This document shows, in pieces, positions 1 through 6,118 of a stretch of DNA of 11,352 nucleotides. Position 1 is the first letter of the stretch. Each line of letters starts with the position of its first letter. The notes under the pieces are model-generated. The model had not been told where the DNA came from, made no database searches, and worked only from the letters and a program-made list of their open reading frames with translations. Source of the DNA: Friedmanniella sp. (GTDB taxonomy: Bacteria; Actinomycetota; Actinomycetes; Propionibacteriales; Propionibacteriaceae). Location of the stretch: positions 1 to 11,352 of the forward strand of contig JAOPXW010000254.1 of assembly GCA_025964935.1 (NCBI GenBank), in the 5' to 3' direction. The position numbers and the translations under genes were made by a program.

Positions 1-80
1 GCGACCAGCAGCACGGCGGTGTCACCGTCCTCACTCCGGTTCCGACGGGGCGTCCTGAGGCTGCTGGTCGTCGGCAACAC
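1..80 (-). CDS. Possible 5' end of a minus-strand gene, cut by the window edge
   Basis: A GTG codon at 78-80 (complement) opens a reading frame that stays free of stops to base 1, giving about 26 residues beginning M-L-P-T-T-S-S-L-R and ending D-G-D-T-A-V-L-L-V. The last residues look like a real hydrophobic strand, and the gene would follow the VOC gene in the same direction after a 17 bp gap. The N-terminal part is arginine/serine-rich and unrecognised. The plus strand is also open in two frames here, so this could equally be the end of something else or non-coding. No function can be given. Confidence 0.2.
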   Translation of the reverse strand, partial: MLPTTSSLRTPRRNRSEDGDTAVLLV

Positions 81-97
81 CGGGACCCCGGGTCGGC

Positions 98-475
98 TCA
101 GGAGCCGGCCGCCCCGGTCCGGGTGGGCTCCTCGACGCTGCCCACCAGCCCGAGGCGGTTGCCCGACGGGTCGGCCACCTCGGACAGCCAGCGCGCGCCC
201 TGGTCCAGCTGCGGCGGGACCAGCACCTCGCCGCCGTGGGCCGCGACCTGCTCCAGGGCGACGGTCAGGTCCTGGACCCACAGCCACAGCACCGGCCCGG
301 CGGCGGTCCCCGGCGGCCGATCGCACCACTGGCCGTGCAGACCGGGGGCGGTGAAGCTGCGGTGGCTCGACTCACCCTCCCACCCGAAGACGGCCCCGTA
401 GAAGGCCCGGGACGCGGCCGGGTCGCTGCTCGGCATCTGCAGGTAGCCGAGCTCGCCGTGCTGCGGTTGCTCCAT
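98..475 (-). CDS. VOC-family (glyoxalase/bleomycin-resistance fold) protein
   Basis: This is a 125-residue protein of the vicinal oxygen chelate superfamily, the fold of glyoxalase I, ring-cleavage dioxygenases and bleomycin-binding proteins. Visible family marks are the opening strand GELGYLQMPSSD (about residues 8-19), the helix ASRAFYGAVFGW (21-32) and the closing motif VADPSGNRLGLV (100-111). The single-domain length is normal. The reading frame extends upstream to codon 559, but the ATG at 473-475 is preferred because GGGAG (complement of 484-488) lies 8 nt before it and the fold begins right after. Substrate and metal cannot be predicted; many such proteins are uncharacterised cytoplasmic enzymes. 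It follows the ABC permease on the same strand after a 100 bp gap, so a shared transcript is possible but not shown. Confidence 0.85.
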   Translation of the reverse strand: MEQPQHGELGYLQMPSSDPAASRAFYGAVFGWEGESSHRSFTAPGLHGQWCDRPPGTAAGPVLWLWVQDLTVALEQVAAHGGEVLVPPQLDQGARWLSEVADPSGNRLGLVGSVEEPTRTGAAGS

Positions 476-575
476 GGTCAGATCTCCCGTCGGTCCGAGT
501 CGGCTCCGGGAGCGGCCGGCTGTCAGCTCGATGCTCCGCTCGGTGCGGCGTCGCGTCAAGGGTGCGCGGCCCCCC

Positions 576-2159
576 TCAGACGGTCAGGTCCCGGCGGCGG
601 AAGGCCATCAGCGCCAGACCGCCGAGCAGCACCGCCAGCAGGCTCACCGCCAGCACCGGGGTGAGGGCGAACGGGGCCACCGGCAGCTGCGGCAGCTGCT
701 GGAACGGCGACAGCCGCAGCACCCAGCGCCCGGTCAGCCGGAACTCGGTCAGCAGCTCCAGGAGCACCACGACCAGCAGGGTGCCGTAGCTCAGCGCCGG
801 CGCCCAGCCCGGCCGGACCGCGTACGCCAGGACGGCGAGGGCGGCGAACAGGGCCAGGGCGGGCAGCCGGACGGCGGCCGCGGCCAGACCACGGCCGAGG
901 TCGCCCCCGTCGCCGGAGAGTCCGGCCAGCCCCAGACCCACCCCGAGCCCGAACGTGGCCAGGACCACCGCCACCCCGAGCCAGGCGACGACCAGGTGGG
1001 CGAAGACCCACCGGGTCCGGCTGACGGGCGTGCCCAGGACCGTGGCCGTCCGCCCGCTGACCTCCTCGCTCCGCAGCCGCAGGGCCAGCTGGACCGCCGC
1101 GATGGCGAGCAGCTGGGTGGCCAGGTAGACGGCGGCGCCGATGAAGCCGAGGCGGGCCTGGGCGCCACCCATCAGGTCCTTGAGGGCCGGGCTGGCGGCG
1201 ACCTGTGACGACGCGTTGTCGGCCACCGCCCCGATCAGCGCGCCGACCGCGAACGCGGCGGTGGTCCAGGCCACCAGGAGGCCGCGCTGCAGCCGCCAGA
1301 CCAGGGCGGCGGGGGAGGTGACGGGTCGCCGGTGCCGGGTCCGGTCGCGGCGGTGCCGCAGCAGGGAGCCGCCGACGTCACGTCGCGCCGTCCCGAGCCC
1401 GGCCGCGACGACCAGGACCACCGTCAGCCCCCAGGCCGGGACCAGGGGCAGCAGCCGGTCGGCGCCGTACGGGTCCCCGCGCTGCACCCAGGCGAGCGGG
1501 CTGAGCCAACGCGGCCAGCTCTGGGTCGTGACCTGGGCGGTGCCGAGCAGGAAGTACCAGAGGGTGAACAGTCCCATCGTGACCCCGGCGGCCGCGCGGG
1601 GGCTCGTCCAGAGCTGGGCGGCGACCGCGGCCACTCCCGCCAGCAGCAGCCCGTGGCTGACCATCTGGACCCCGAAGACCACCGCGCCCTCCACCGGCCA
1701 GCCCCAGGCGAGCTGGGCCAGGACGACCGCGACGGCCGCCACCCCATTGGCCAGGGCCGTGACCAGCAGCGCCGCCACCAGCGGCGCGGCCGGCGCGACC
1801 ACGGCGGCCCCCAGCAGCTCGCGGCGTCCCTCGTCCTCCTCGCGACGCGTGTGCCGCAGCACGGTGAGGGCGCTGGCCAGGCCCAGGAACAGCATGCTGA
1901 TCACCTGCACCCGCCAGGCCGCCAGCGCGGGGCCGGAGTCGGCGGTCAGAGGCCCGAGCAGGAAGACCTGGGCCGGGGTGGCGTTGGAGAGCGCGGCGAA
2001 GGCCCGCCGGATCTCGGGGGTGGGGTAGGTGGCCACCATCAGCCGCATCTCCGCGGCCAGCAGCAGGGCCGTCAGCCCGAACCAGAGGGTCAGCCGCAGC
2101 CGGTCGCGGCGCAGGACGAGCCGGACGTACGGGCGGGTCCCCACCGGCAGCAGCGTCAC
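576..2159 (-). CDS. ABC-2 type exporter permease (polyketide-antibiotic exporter-like)
   Basis: This 527-residue, very hydrophobic membrane protein is the permease of a type-2 ABC exporter. It looks like two fused half-permeases. The first half has membrane segments at about 24-41, 87-102, 123-150, 160-183, 190-208 and 241-256; the second at about 296-312, 338-360, 386-413, 430-448, 455-471 and 500-519. The halves are joined by a basic linker near 259-280 (RHRRDRTRHRR). Each half carries the same cytosolic motif: RREEDEGRRELLG (105-117) and RSEEVSGRTATVLG (363-376). This architecture matches actinobacterial exporters annotated as antibiotic (tetronasin-type) transporters; the true substrate is unknown. 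The start is a GTG (complement of 2157-2159), one base after the ATPase stop codon, so translation of the two is almost certainly coupled. Confidence 0.88.
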   Translation of the reverse strand: MTLLPVGTRPYVRLVLRRDRLRLTLWFGLTALLLAAEMRLMVATYPTPEIRRAFAALSNATPAQVFLLGPLTADSGPALAAWRVQVISMLFLGLASALTVLRHTRREEDEGRRELLGAAVVAPAAPLVAALLVTALANGVAAVAVVLAQLAWGWPVEGAVVFGVQMVSHGLLLAGVAAVAAQLWTSPRAAAGVTMGLFTLWYFLLGTAQVTTQSWPRWLSPLAWVQRGDPYGADRLLPLVPAWGLTVVLVVAAGLGTARRDVGGSLLRHRRDRTRHRRPVTSPAALVWRLQRGLLVAWTTAAFAVGALIGAVADNASSQVAASPALKDLMGGAQARLGFIGAAVYLATQLLAIAAVQLALRLRSEEVSGRTATVLGTPVSRTRWVFAHLVVAWLGVAVVLATFGLGVGLGLAGLSGDGGDLGRGLAAAAVRLPALALFAALAVLAYAVRPGWAPALSYGTLLVVVLLELLTEFRLTGRWVLRLSPFQQLPQLPVAPFALTPVLAVSLLAVLLGGLALMAFRRRDLTV

Positions 2160-2160
2160 C

Positions 2161-3084
2161 TCAGCCGGCTTCGGCGGTCCGCTGGCCGTAGAAGCCGAGG
2201 AACAGGTCCTCCAGCGAGGGCGGGGTCACCTCGAGCGAGACGATCCCGGCGGTCGACAGCACGGCCATCAGCGCGTCGATGGCGGGCGGGTCGACGGTGC
2301 AGTGCAGCACCCCGTCGGCCAGGGACACCCCGTGCACCCCCCGCACCTCGGTGAGCCCCGGCGCGGGGCCCCGGAGACCGGCCCGGACGTGCACCTGGTG
2401 CAGGGCCCGCATGTCCTCCAGCGTGCCGACCTCGACGATCCGGCCCGCGCGGATGATGCTGACCCGCTCGCACAGCCGCTCGACCTCGCTCAGGATGTGG
2501 CTGGACAGCAGCACCGTCCGCCCCCGGGCGCGCTGCGCGTTCACCTGCTCGGCGAAGACCCGCTCCATCAACGGGTCGAGCCCGCTGGTCGGCTCGTCCA
2601 GCAGCAGCAGCTCGGCGTCGCAGGCCAGCGCGGCGACCAGCGCGACCTTCTGACGGTTGCCCTTGGAGTAGGCCCGGCACCGGCGGGACTCGTCGAGCTC
2701 GAACGCGGCGGTGAGCTCGGCCCGCCGGGACGCGCTGCCGCCCCCGCGGAAGCGGGTCAGCACGTCGATGGTCTCCCCGCCGGTCAGGGTCGGCCAGAGC
2801 GCGACGTCGCCGGGGACGTACGCGATCCGCCGGTGCAGCGCCGCGGTCTCGGTCCAGGGGTCGAGGCCCAGCACCCGGGCCCGGCCCGCGTCGGGCCGCA
2901 GCAGGGCGAGCAGCAGCCGCAGCAGGGTCGACTTGCCGGCCCCGTTCGGGCCGAGGAACCCGTGCACCTCCCCGGTGCGGACCTCCAGGTCCAGCCGGTC
3001 CAGGGCGGTGACGGACCCGAACCGCTTGGTCAGGCCGACGACGGACACGGCCGCTCCGGTGTCGAGGGCCCGCTCGGTCGCCAT
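2161..3084 (-). CDS. ABC transporter ATP-binding protein (drug/antibiotic exporter type)
   Basis: This 307-residue cytoplasmic ATPase energises the adjacent permease. Walker A is GPNGAGKST at 45-53, the C-loop is YSKGNRQKVAL (139-149, in place of LSGGQ), Walker B is LLLLDEPTSGLDP (159-171), and the H-loop is SSHILSEVE. The segment after the first helical region reads YVPGDVALWP (89-98), so the usual Q-loop glutamine is absent; both departures are common in this actinobacterial exporter subgroup, as I recall. About 90 residues follow the ATPase core, as in the CcmA/DrrA-like family. The ATG (complement of 3082-3084) lies 10 bp after the DUF389 stop, with AGGG about 8 nt ahead, and the stop is one base before the permease GTG. 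Three genes therefore form one likely operon. The substrate is unknown. Confidence 0.93.
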   Translation of the reverse strand: MATERALDTGAAVSVVGLTKRFGSVTALDRLDLEVRTGEVHGFLGPNGAGKSTLLRLLLALLRPDAGRARVLGLDPWTETAALHRRIAYVPGDVALWPTLTGGETIDVLTRFRGGGSASRRAELTAAFELDESRRCRAYSKGNRQKVALVAALACDAELLLLDEPTSGLDPLMERVFAEQVNAQRARGRTVLLSSHILSEVERLCERVSIIRAGRIVEVGTLEDMRALHQVHVRAGLRGPAPGLTEVRGVHGVSLADGVLHCTVDPPAIDALMAVLSTAGIVSLEVTPPSLEDLFLGFYGQRTAEAG

Positions 3085-3094
3085 ACCTGTGACC

Positions 3095-4048
3095 CTACGA
3101 CTCCCGGGCCCCGCGGGCGAGGTCCCGCCGCCGCATCGACCGCCACAGGAAGCGCTGCACGAGCAGGGTGAGCAGCCCGGCCAGGGTCATTCCGACCAGG
3201 TTCACCCCGAGCTGGGCGGCCGAGCCGGCGAGCTGGCCGGAGGCGCCCAGGGCGAGGGAGAGGGCGAAGTCGCCGGCGGCCGGGACCGTGGTGACCGAGA
3301 TGAACACCCCGACCAGGGCGTTGGTGCGGCCGGCGGTCTGGGAGAGGACGCCCGCGCAGCCGGCCAGCACCGCCACCACCGCCGACCACTTGTCGGGTCG
3401 CCAGATGAACCCGGTCAGCGGCCGCGCGGCCTGGACGTCCTCGATGGTGACCCAGCCGACCAGCCGCGCCGCCAGAGCGAGCAGGACGGTCACGGCGATG
3501 GCGAAGGCGAAACCCTTCAGCAGCAGCAGCGCCGACCGGGTCACCAGCGACCGGCGCAGCGAGACCAGCCCCAGGGCCAGGGCGGCGACCACGCCGAACT
3601 CGGGACCGACGACCATCGCGCCGACGACCAGGATCGCCGAGTCGGTGACGACCGCGACCGAGGCGATGGTGGTGGCGAGGCTCAGGAAGGCGTAGAAGGA
3701 CCAGGAGCCGCGGGCCTCGCCGTACGCGCTGTCCAGGACGGCGTCCCAGACGATCGCGTCGTCGGGGGCGCCCGGCGCCGCCTCCTCGGTGGCCCGGGCG
3801 TTGCGGGAGGGGGCCGCGACGACGTCGCTCAGGGCGACGGCTCCCGTCTCGTACAGGCCCCGGGCGCGGAGCCAGCCGAGCACGTCGGAGGCCGCCTCGC
3901 GGGTGACCTCGCACTCGACGACGTCGCCGGCCGGGCGGACCGCGCAGCCGCGCAGGACGACGAGGTTGGTGGTGCGCTCGTCGTCGTCCAGGTGGTCGCA
4001 GACCTCGGGGGTGAGCGCGGGGGGCACGATCAGCCGCAGGTGCATCAT
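3095..4048 (-). CDS. DUF389 family integral membrane protein
   Basis: This 317-residue protein belongs to the DUF389 (TIGR00341-like) family. An N-terminal soluble ferredoxin-like part (about 1-75, starting HLRLIVPPALTPEVCDHL) is followed by six likely membrane segments near 117-134, 138-163, 172-196, 222-239, 244-268 and 278-300. The segment TDSAILVVGAMVVGPEFG (135-152) is the conserved family motif. The basic C-terminus (RRRDLARGARES) should be cytosolic. No biochemical function is established for this family, and I infer none. The frame opens upstream at a TTG (complement of 4097-4099), but the tandem ATG codons at 4043-4048 match where family members begin; no clear ribosome-binding site distinguishes the two ATGs. 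It is first in the DUF389-ATPase-permease cluster and divergent from PAP2. Its stop codon is TAG. Confidence 0.9.
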   Translation of the reverse strand: MMHLRLIVPPALTPEVCDHLDDDERTTNLVVLRGCAVRPAGDVVECEVTREAASDVLGWLRARGLYETGAVALSDVVAAPSRNARATEEAAPGAPDDAIVWDAVLDSAYGEARGSWSFYAFLSLATTIASVAVVTDSAILVVGAMVVGPEFGVVAALALGLVSLRRSLVTRSALLLLKGFAFAIAVTVLLALAARLVGWVTIEDVQAARPLTGFIWRPDKWSAVVAVLAGCAGVLSQTAGRTNALVGVFISVTTVPAAGDFALSLALGASGQLAGSAAQLGVNLVGMTLAGLLTLLVQRFLWRSMRRRDLARGARES

Positions 4049-4143
4049 CACCGGCTCATCGTGGCAGGTGGCCGACCCGGCAGCGGGTTCCTCAGGCAAT
4101 CCGGGGTGGACGACGACTACTGTGGCTCAGCACCAAGCGCCCC

Positions 4144-4158
4144 GCTGCCCTCGGCAGC
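4144..4158 (+). repeat. Small hairpin in the PAP2 leader
   Basis: GCTGCC (4144-4149) and GGCAGC (4153-4158) form a perfect 6-bp inverted repeat around a CTC loop, 32 nt upstream of the PAP2 GTG. It lies in the 141 bp divergent region between DUF389 and PAP2. A TAnnnT-like -10 box, TACTGT, sits at 4118-4123, which would place this hairpin in the PAP2 5' leader. It could be a weak leader structure or chance in GC-rich DNA. Confidence 0.3.
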
Positions 4159-4189
4159 CCGCCCTTCGACCCGAACCACGAGGCCCCCT

Positions 4190-4996
4190 GTGATCCGTTT
4201 GCACGACGACACCGCGAGCGAGCAGCGGATCGGCCAGCGCGACCTGACCCACTGGCCCAGCGGGGTCGGCCGCTGGCTGGTCCACCTCGCGCACCGGCTG
4301 CGCCGGGTCGCCTCCGCCCAGGCCGTCCTGCTGGTCACCGCCGGGGTGGGGCTGCTGCTCGTCGCCGGGGCGACCCTGGCCGGGCTGGGGGTGTACGACG
4401 CAGTGGCCGAGCACGACGGCGTGGCCGGTTTCGACCGGCCGGTGCTCAACGAGGCCATCTCGCTGCGGAACGCGCGGCTCGACTCCGTGCTGACCGGCTT
4501 CACCCACCTGGGCGGTCCGGCCGGGATGACGGTGATCGCCGCGATCATCACCGCCCTGATGGTGTGGCGCTGGCGCTCGCGGACGCCGCTGGTCCTGATG
4601 CTGCTGGCCGTGGCCGGCTCCCTGACCATGACGCTGGTCGGCAAGGCGGCGGTGGGCCGGGTGCGGCCGCCGCTCGGGGACGCGGTGCCGCCGTTCGAGT
4701 ACAGCCCGTCCTTCCCCTCCGGCCACGCCTTGAACAGCACGGTGATCGCCGGCCTGGTGGCCTACCTCGTGGTCCGGCGGCTGGAGTCCAGGCTCGCCCG
4801 GGCGCTGACCATCGCCGCGGCCGCGGCGTGGGCGGTGGCGATCGGGCTGAGCCGGGTCTTCCTCGGCCACCACTGGCTGACCGACGTGATGTTCGGCTGG
4901 GCGGTGGGCCTGGCCTGGCTGCTGCTGCTGATCACGGCCCACCGGCTGTTCCTGACGGTGCGCGAGAGCCACCGGTCCGCGGCCACCGCCTCCTGA
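4190..4996 (+). CDS. PAP2-family phosphatase (membrane lipid phosphatase type)
   Basis: This 268-residue integral membrane protein has the full PAP2/acid phosphatase signature. Motif 1 is KAAVGRVRP (152-160, K152 and R159), motif 2 is PSGH (176-179, H179 as general acid/base), and motif 3 is SRVFLGHHWLTD (221-232, with nucleophile H228 and D232). About six membrane segments are visible, near 43-66, 112-127, 132-150, 182-196, 205-220 and 233-250, so the active site should face outward. Family members dephosphorylate phosphatidic acid, undecaprenyl pyrophosphate or related lipids; which one cannot be told here. The GTG start at 4190-4192 is chosen because CGAGG (4179-4183) precedes it by 6 nt and the upstream open frame (to 2711) is antisense to DUF389 and the ATPase. 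A soluble basic N-terminus of about 40 residues precedes the first membrane helix. It converges on ZIP with 7 bp between stops. Confidence 0.92.
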   Translation: MIRLHDDTASEQRIGQRDLTHWPSGVGRWLVHLAHRLRRVASAQAVLLVTAGVGLLLVAGATLAGLGVYDAVAEHDGVAGFDRPVLNEAISLRNARLDSVLTGFTHLGGPAGMTVIAAIITALMVWRWRSRTPLVLMLLAVAGSLTMTLVGKAAVGRVRPPLGDAVPPFEYSPSFPSGHALNSTVIAGLVAYLVVRRLESRLARALTIAAAAAWAVAIGLSRVFLGHHWLTDVMFGWAVGLAWLLLLITAHRLFLTVRESHRSAATAS

Positions 4997-5008
4997 GCGG
5001 GTCTCAGG
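4992..5008. terminator. Small palindrome enclosing both convergent stop codons (possible bidirectional terminator)
   Basis: CCTGAG (4992-4997) and CTCAGG (5003-5008) are exact reverse complements around a CGGGT loop. The left arm holds the TGA of the PAP2 gene and the right arm, read on the other strand, holds the TGA of the ZIP gene. With only 7 bp between the two genes, this is the only place for a shared terminator, but the stem is just 6 bp and has no T-run, so its strength is doubtful. Confidence 0.3.
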
Positions 5009-5711
5009 TCAGCAGCGACAGGGCGGCCGCCACGGCGAACCCGAGGACGGTCGCGAGCCCGGCGCGGTTGCCCGCCTTGCGCTGCGCCTCGGGGATCATC
5101 GAGTCGACGAGCATCACCAGCAGCGCCCCGGCGGCGAAGCCGTCGATGCCGGCCTTGACCTGCTCACCCGCCACGTCGGCGACCGCGTAGCCGCCGACCG
5201 TGGCCAGCACGCAGACGACGGCCACCGCGGACCAGAGACCCATCACCGACCTCGCCGAGCGACCCGAGCTGCGCATGTCGCTGGCCGAGCCGATGCCCTC
5301 GGGAAGGTTCGACACGAAGATGGCCACGAGCAGGGCCATGCTGACCCCACTGCCGGTCGCCAGCCCGATCCCGAGCACGGCCTGCTCCGGGATGCCGTCC
5401 AGCAGGGCGCCCAGGGCGAGCGGCAGGCCAGCGGCACCGCCGCCGGAGCGCCCGCCGATCCTCTCCACCGCGCGGTCGGCGAAGAAGAACACCAGGGCGC
5501 CCAGGGCCAGGCCGCCGGCCACGGGCAGCGGCCCGCCCTTGCTCAGCCCCTCCTCGGCCAGCTCGAAGGAGACGCTGGAGATCAGGGCCCCGGCGCCGAA
5601 GGCCAGCACGCCGCCGACCAGCCCGTCCCGCCAGGACCGGAGCAGGGCCAGCCCCGCGCCCAGCACCAACGACACCGCAGCCAGCCCACCCCAGCCCAGA
5701 ACTTGGATCAC
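5004..5711 (-). CDS. ZIP-family metal transporter
   Basis: This 235-residue membrane protein is a bacterial ZIP-type divalent metal transporter, probably for zinc or a related ion. About eight membrane segments are visible: roughly 2-24, 30-48, 64-78, 94-117, 122-141, 155-180, 188-205 and 215-234. The two metal-site helices read LLDGIPEQAVLGIGL (103-117) and FVSNLPEGIGSASDM (132-146). The classical HNxPEG histidines are replaced by D105 and N135, while P108-E109 and P137-E138-G139 are kept; helix 7 ends in MIPEA (205-209). Such replacements occur in a known group of bacterial ZIP homologues, so metal preference may differ from zinc. The start is a GTG (complement of 5709-5711) with a TACCGT box 6 nt ahead, which suggests a leaderless or near-leaderless transcript. 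It is divergent from the cupin gene. Confidence 0.88.
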   Translation of the reverse strand: MIQVLGWGGLAAVSLVLGAGLALLRSWRDGLVGGVLAFGAGALISSVSFELAEEGLSKGGPLPVAGGLALGALVFFFADRAVERIGGRSGGGAAGLPLALGALLDGIPEQAVLGIGLATGSGVSMALLVAIFVSNLPEGIGSASDMRSSGRSARSVMGLWSAVAVVCVLATVGGYAVADVAGEQVKAGIDGFAAGALLVMLVDSMIPEAQRKAGNRAGLATVLGFAVAAALSLLT

Positions 5712-5717
5712 CCCCGT

Positions 5718-5723
5718 ACGGTA
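5718..5723 (-). promoter_or_regulatory. Candidate -10 box for the ZIP gene (TACCGT)
   Basis: Read on the minus strand, 5718-5723 is TACCGT, which fits the actinobacterial -10 pattern TAnnnT. It ends 6 nt before the ZIP GTG, so transcription would begin at or beside the start codon. It also lies in the small palindrome CGTAC-G-GTACG (5715-5725). No convincing -35 box was seen. Confidence 0.4.
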
Positions 5724-5759
5724 CGACGTCCAGCGCCCTACCGTGGGGTCGTCGCCGGG

Positions 5760-5767
5760 TATACCGT
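5760..5767 (+). promoter_or_regulatory. Candidate -10 box for the cupin gene (TATACCGT)
   Basis: TATACC (5760-5765), overlapping TACCGT (5762-5767), fits a -10 element and is an AT-rich island in this DNA. TACCGT ends 6 nt before the cupin ATG at 5774, so the mRNA would be leaderless or nearly so, even though GAGG directly abuts the ATG. Another TACCGT lies at 5739-5744, 17 bp further upstream. Confidence 0.45.
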
Positions 5768-5773
5768 CCGAGG

Positions 5774-6118
5774 ATGGAGCTCGACCCCACCGTGTCCAAC
5801 CCGGACGCCTACCGCACCGTGTTCGAGAACGACCGGGTCCGGGTGCTGGAGTACCGCGACCAGCCGGGCCACCGGACGACCCCGCACCACCACCCCGACA
5901 GCGTGCTCTACACCGTGTCGTCGTTCCGCCGTCGGCTCAGCACCGACGACCAGCAGCTGGAGGTGGAGCTGGACGCCGGCCAGGTGCGCTGGCTGCCCGA
6001 CCAGGTGCACTGGGGCGAGAACATCGGCGACACCGAGACCCGGACCATCCTGGTCGAGCTGAAGGAGCCCCGCCCCGACGGGACCACGGCCCCGCCCGTG
6101 CTCGGGCCCCTGTCCTGA
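5774..6118 (+). CDS. Small cupin-domain protein
   Basis: This 114-residue protein is a single conserved beta-barrel of the cupin fold. The first cupin motif is seen as PGHRTTPHHHPDSVLY (31-46, H38/H39/H40 as likely metal ligands) and the second as LDAGQVRWLPDQVHWGENIG (66-85, H79 the likely partner). The opening VSNPDAYRTVFENDRVRVLEYRD (7-29, quoted in parts: NPDAYRTVFEND and RVRVLEYRD) is typical of a widespread small cupin group, which supports the ATG at 5774. The second motif glutamate of classical cupins is not clear. The reaction is unknown; it should be cytoplasmic. Its TGA at 6116-6118 overlaps the presumed CTG start of the methyltransferase, suggesting coupled translation of the two. 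It is divergent from the ZIP gene across 62 bp. Confidence 0.85.
   Translation: MELDPTVSNPDAYRTVFENDRVRVLEYRDQPGHRTTPHHHPDSVLYTVSSFRRRLSTDDQQLEVELDAGQVRWLPDQVHWGENIGDTETRTILVELKEPRPDGTTAPPVLGPLS

Noticed and set aside
474..2028. Several overlapping open frames on the plus strand, opposite the permease
   Set aside because: The proteins are rich in Arg/Pro/Gln/Ser with no recognisable fold, while the minus frame encodes a clear membrane protein.
2711..4189. Long open plus-strand stretch continuous with the PAP2 gene
   Set aside because: It is antisense to DUF389 and the ATPase, its translation is low-complexity (Gly/Arg/Asp/Gln-rich) with no domain, and PAP2 homology and a ribosome-binding site begin at 4190. 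It is a GC-rich shadow frame.
4117..4972. Minus-strand open frames opposite the PAP2 gene
   Set aside because: They have no motif and are explained by codon bias of the PAP2 gene, whose three catalytic motifs are intact.
5200..6114. Open plus-strand stretch upstream of the methyltransferase as a longer N-terminus
   Set aside because: It crosses the ZIP gene on the other strand and the cupin in another frame, and the sequence is Pro/Arg-rich with no homology to methyltransferases.
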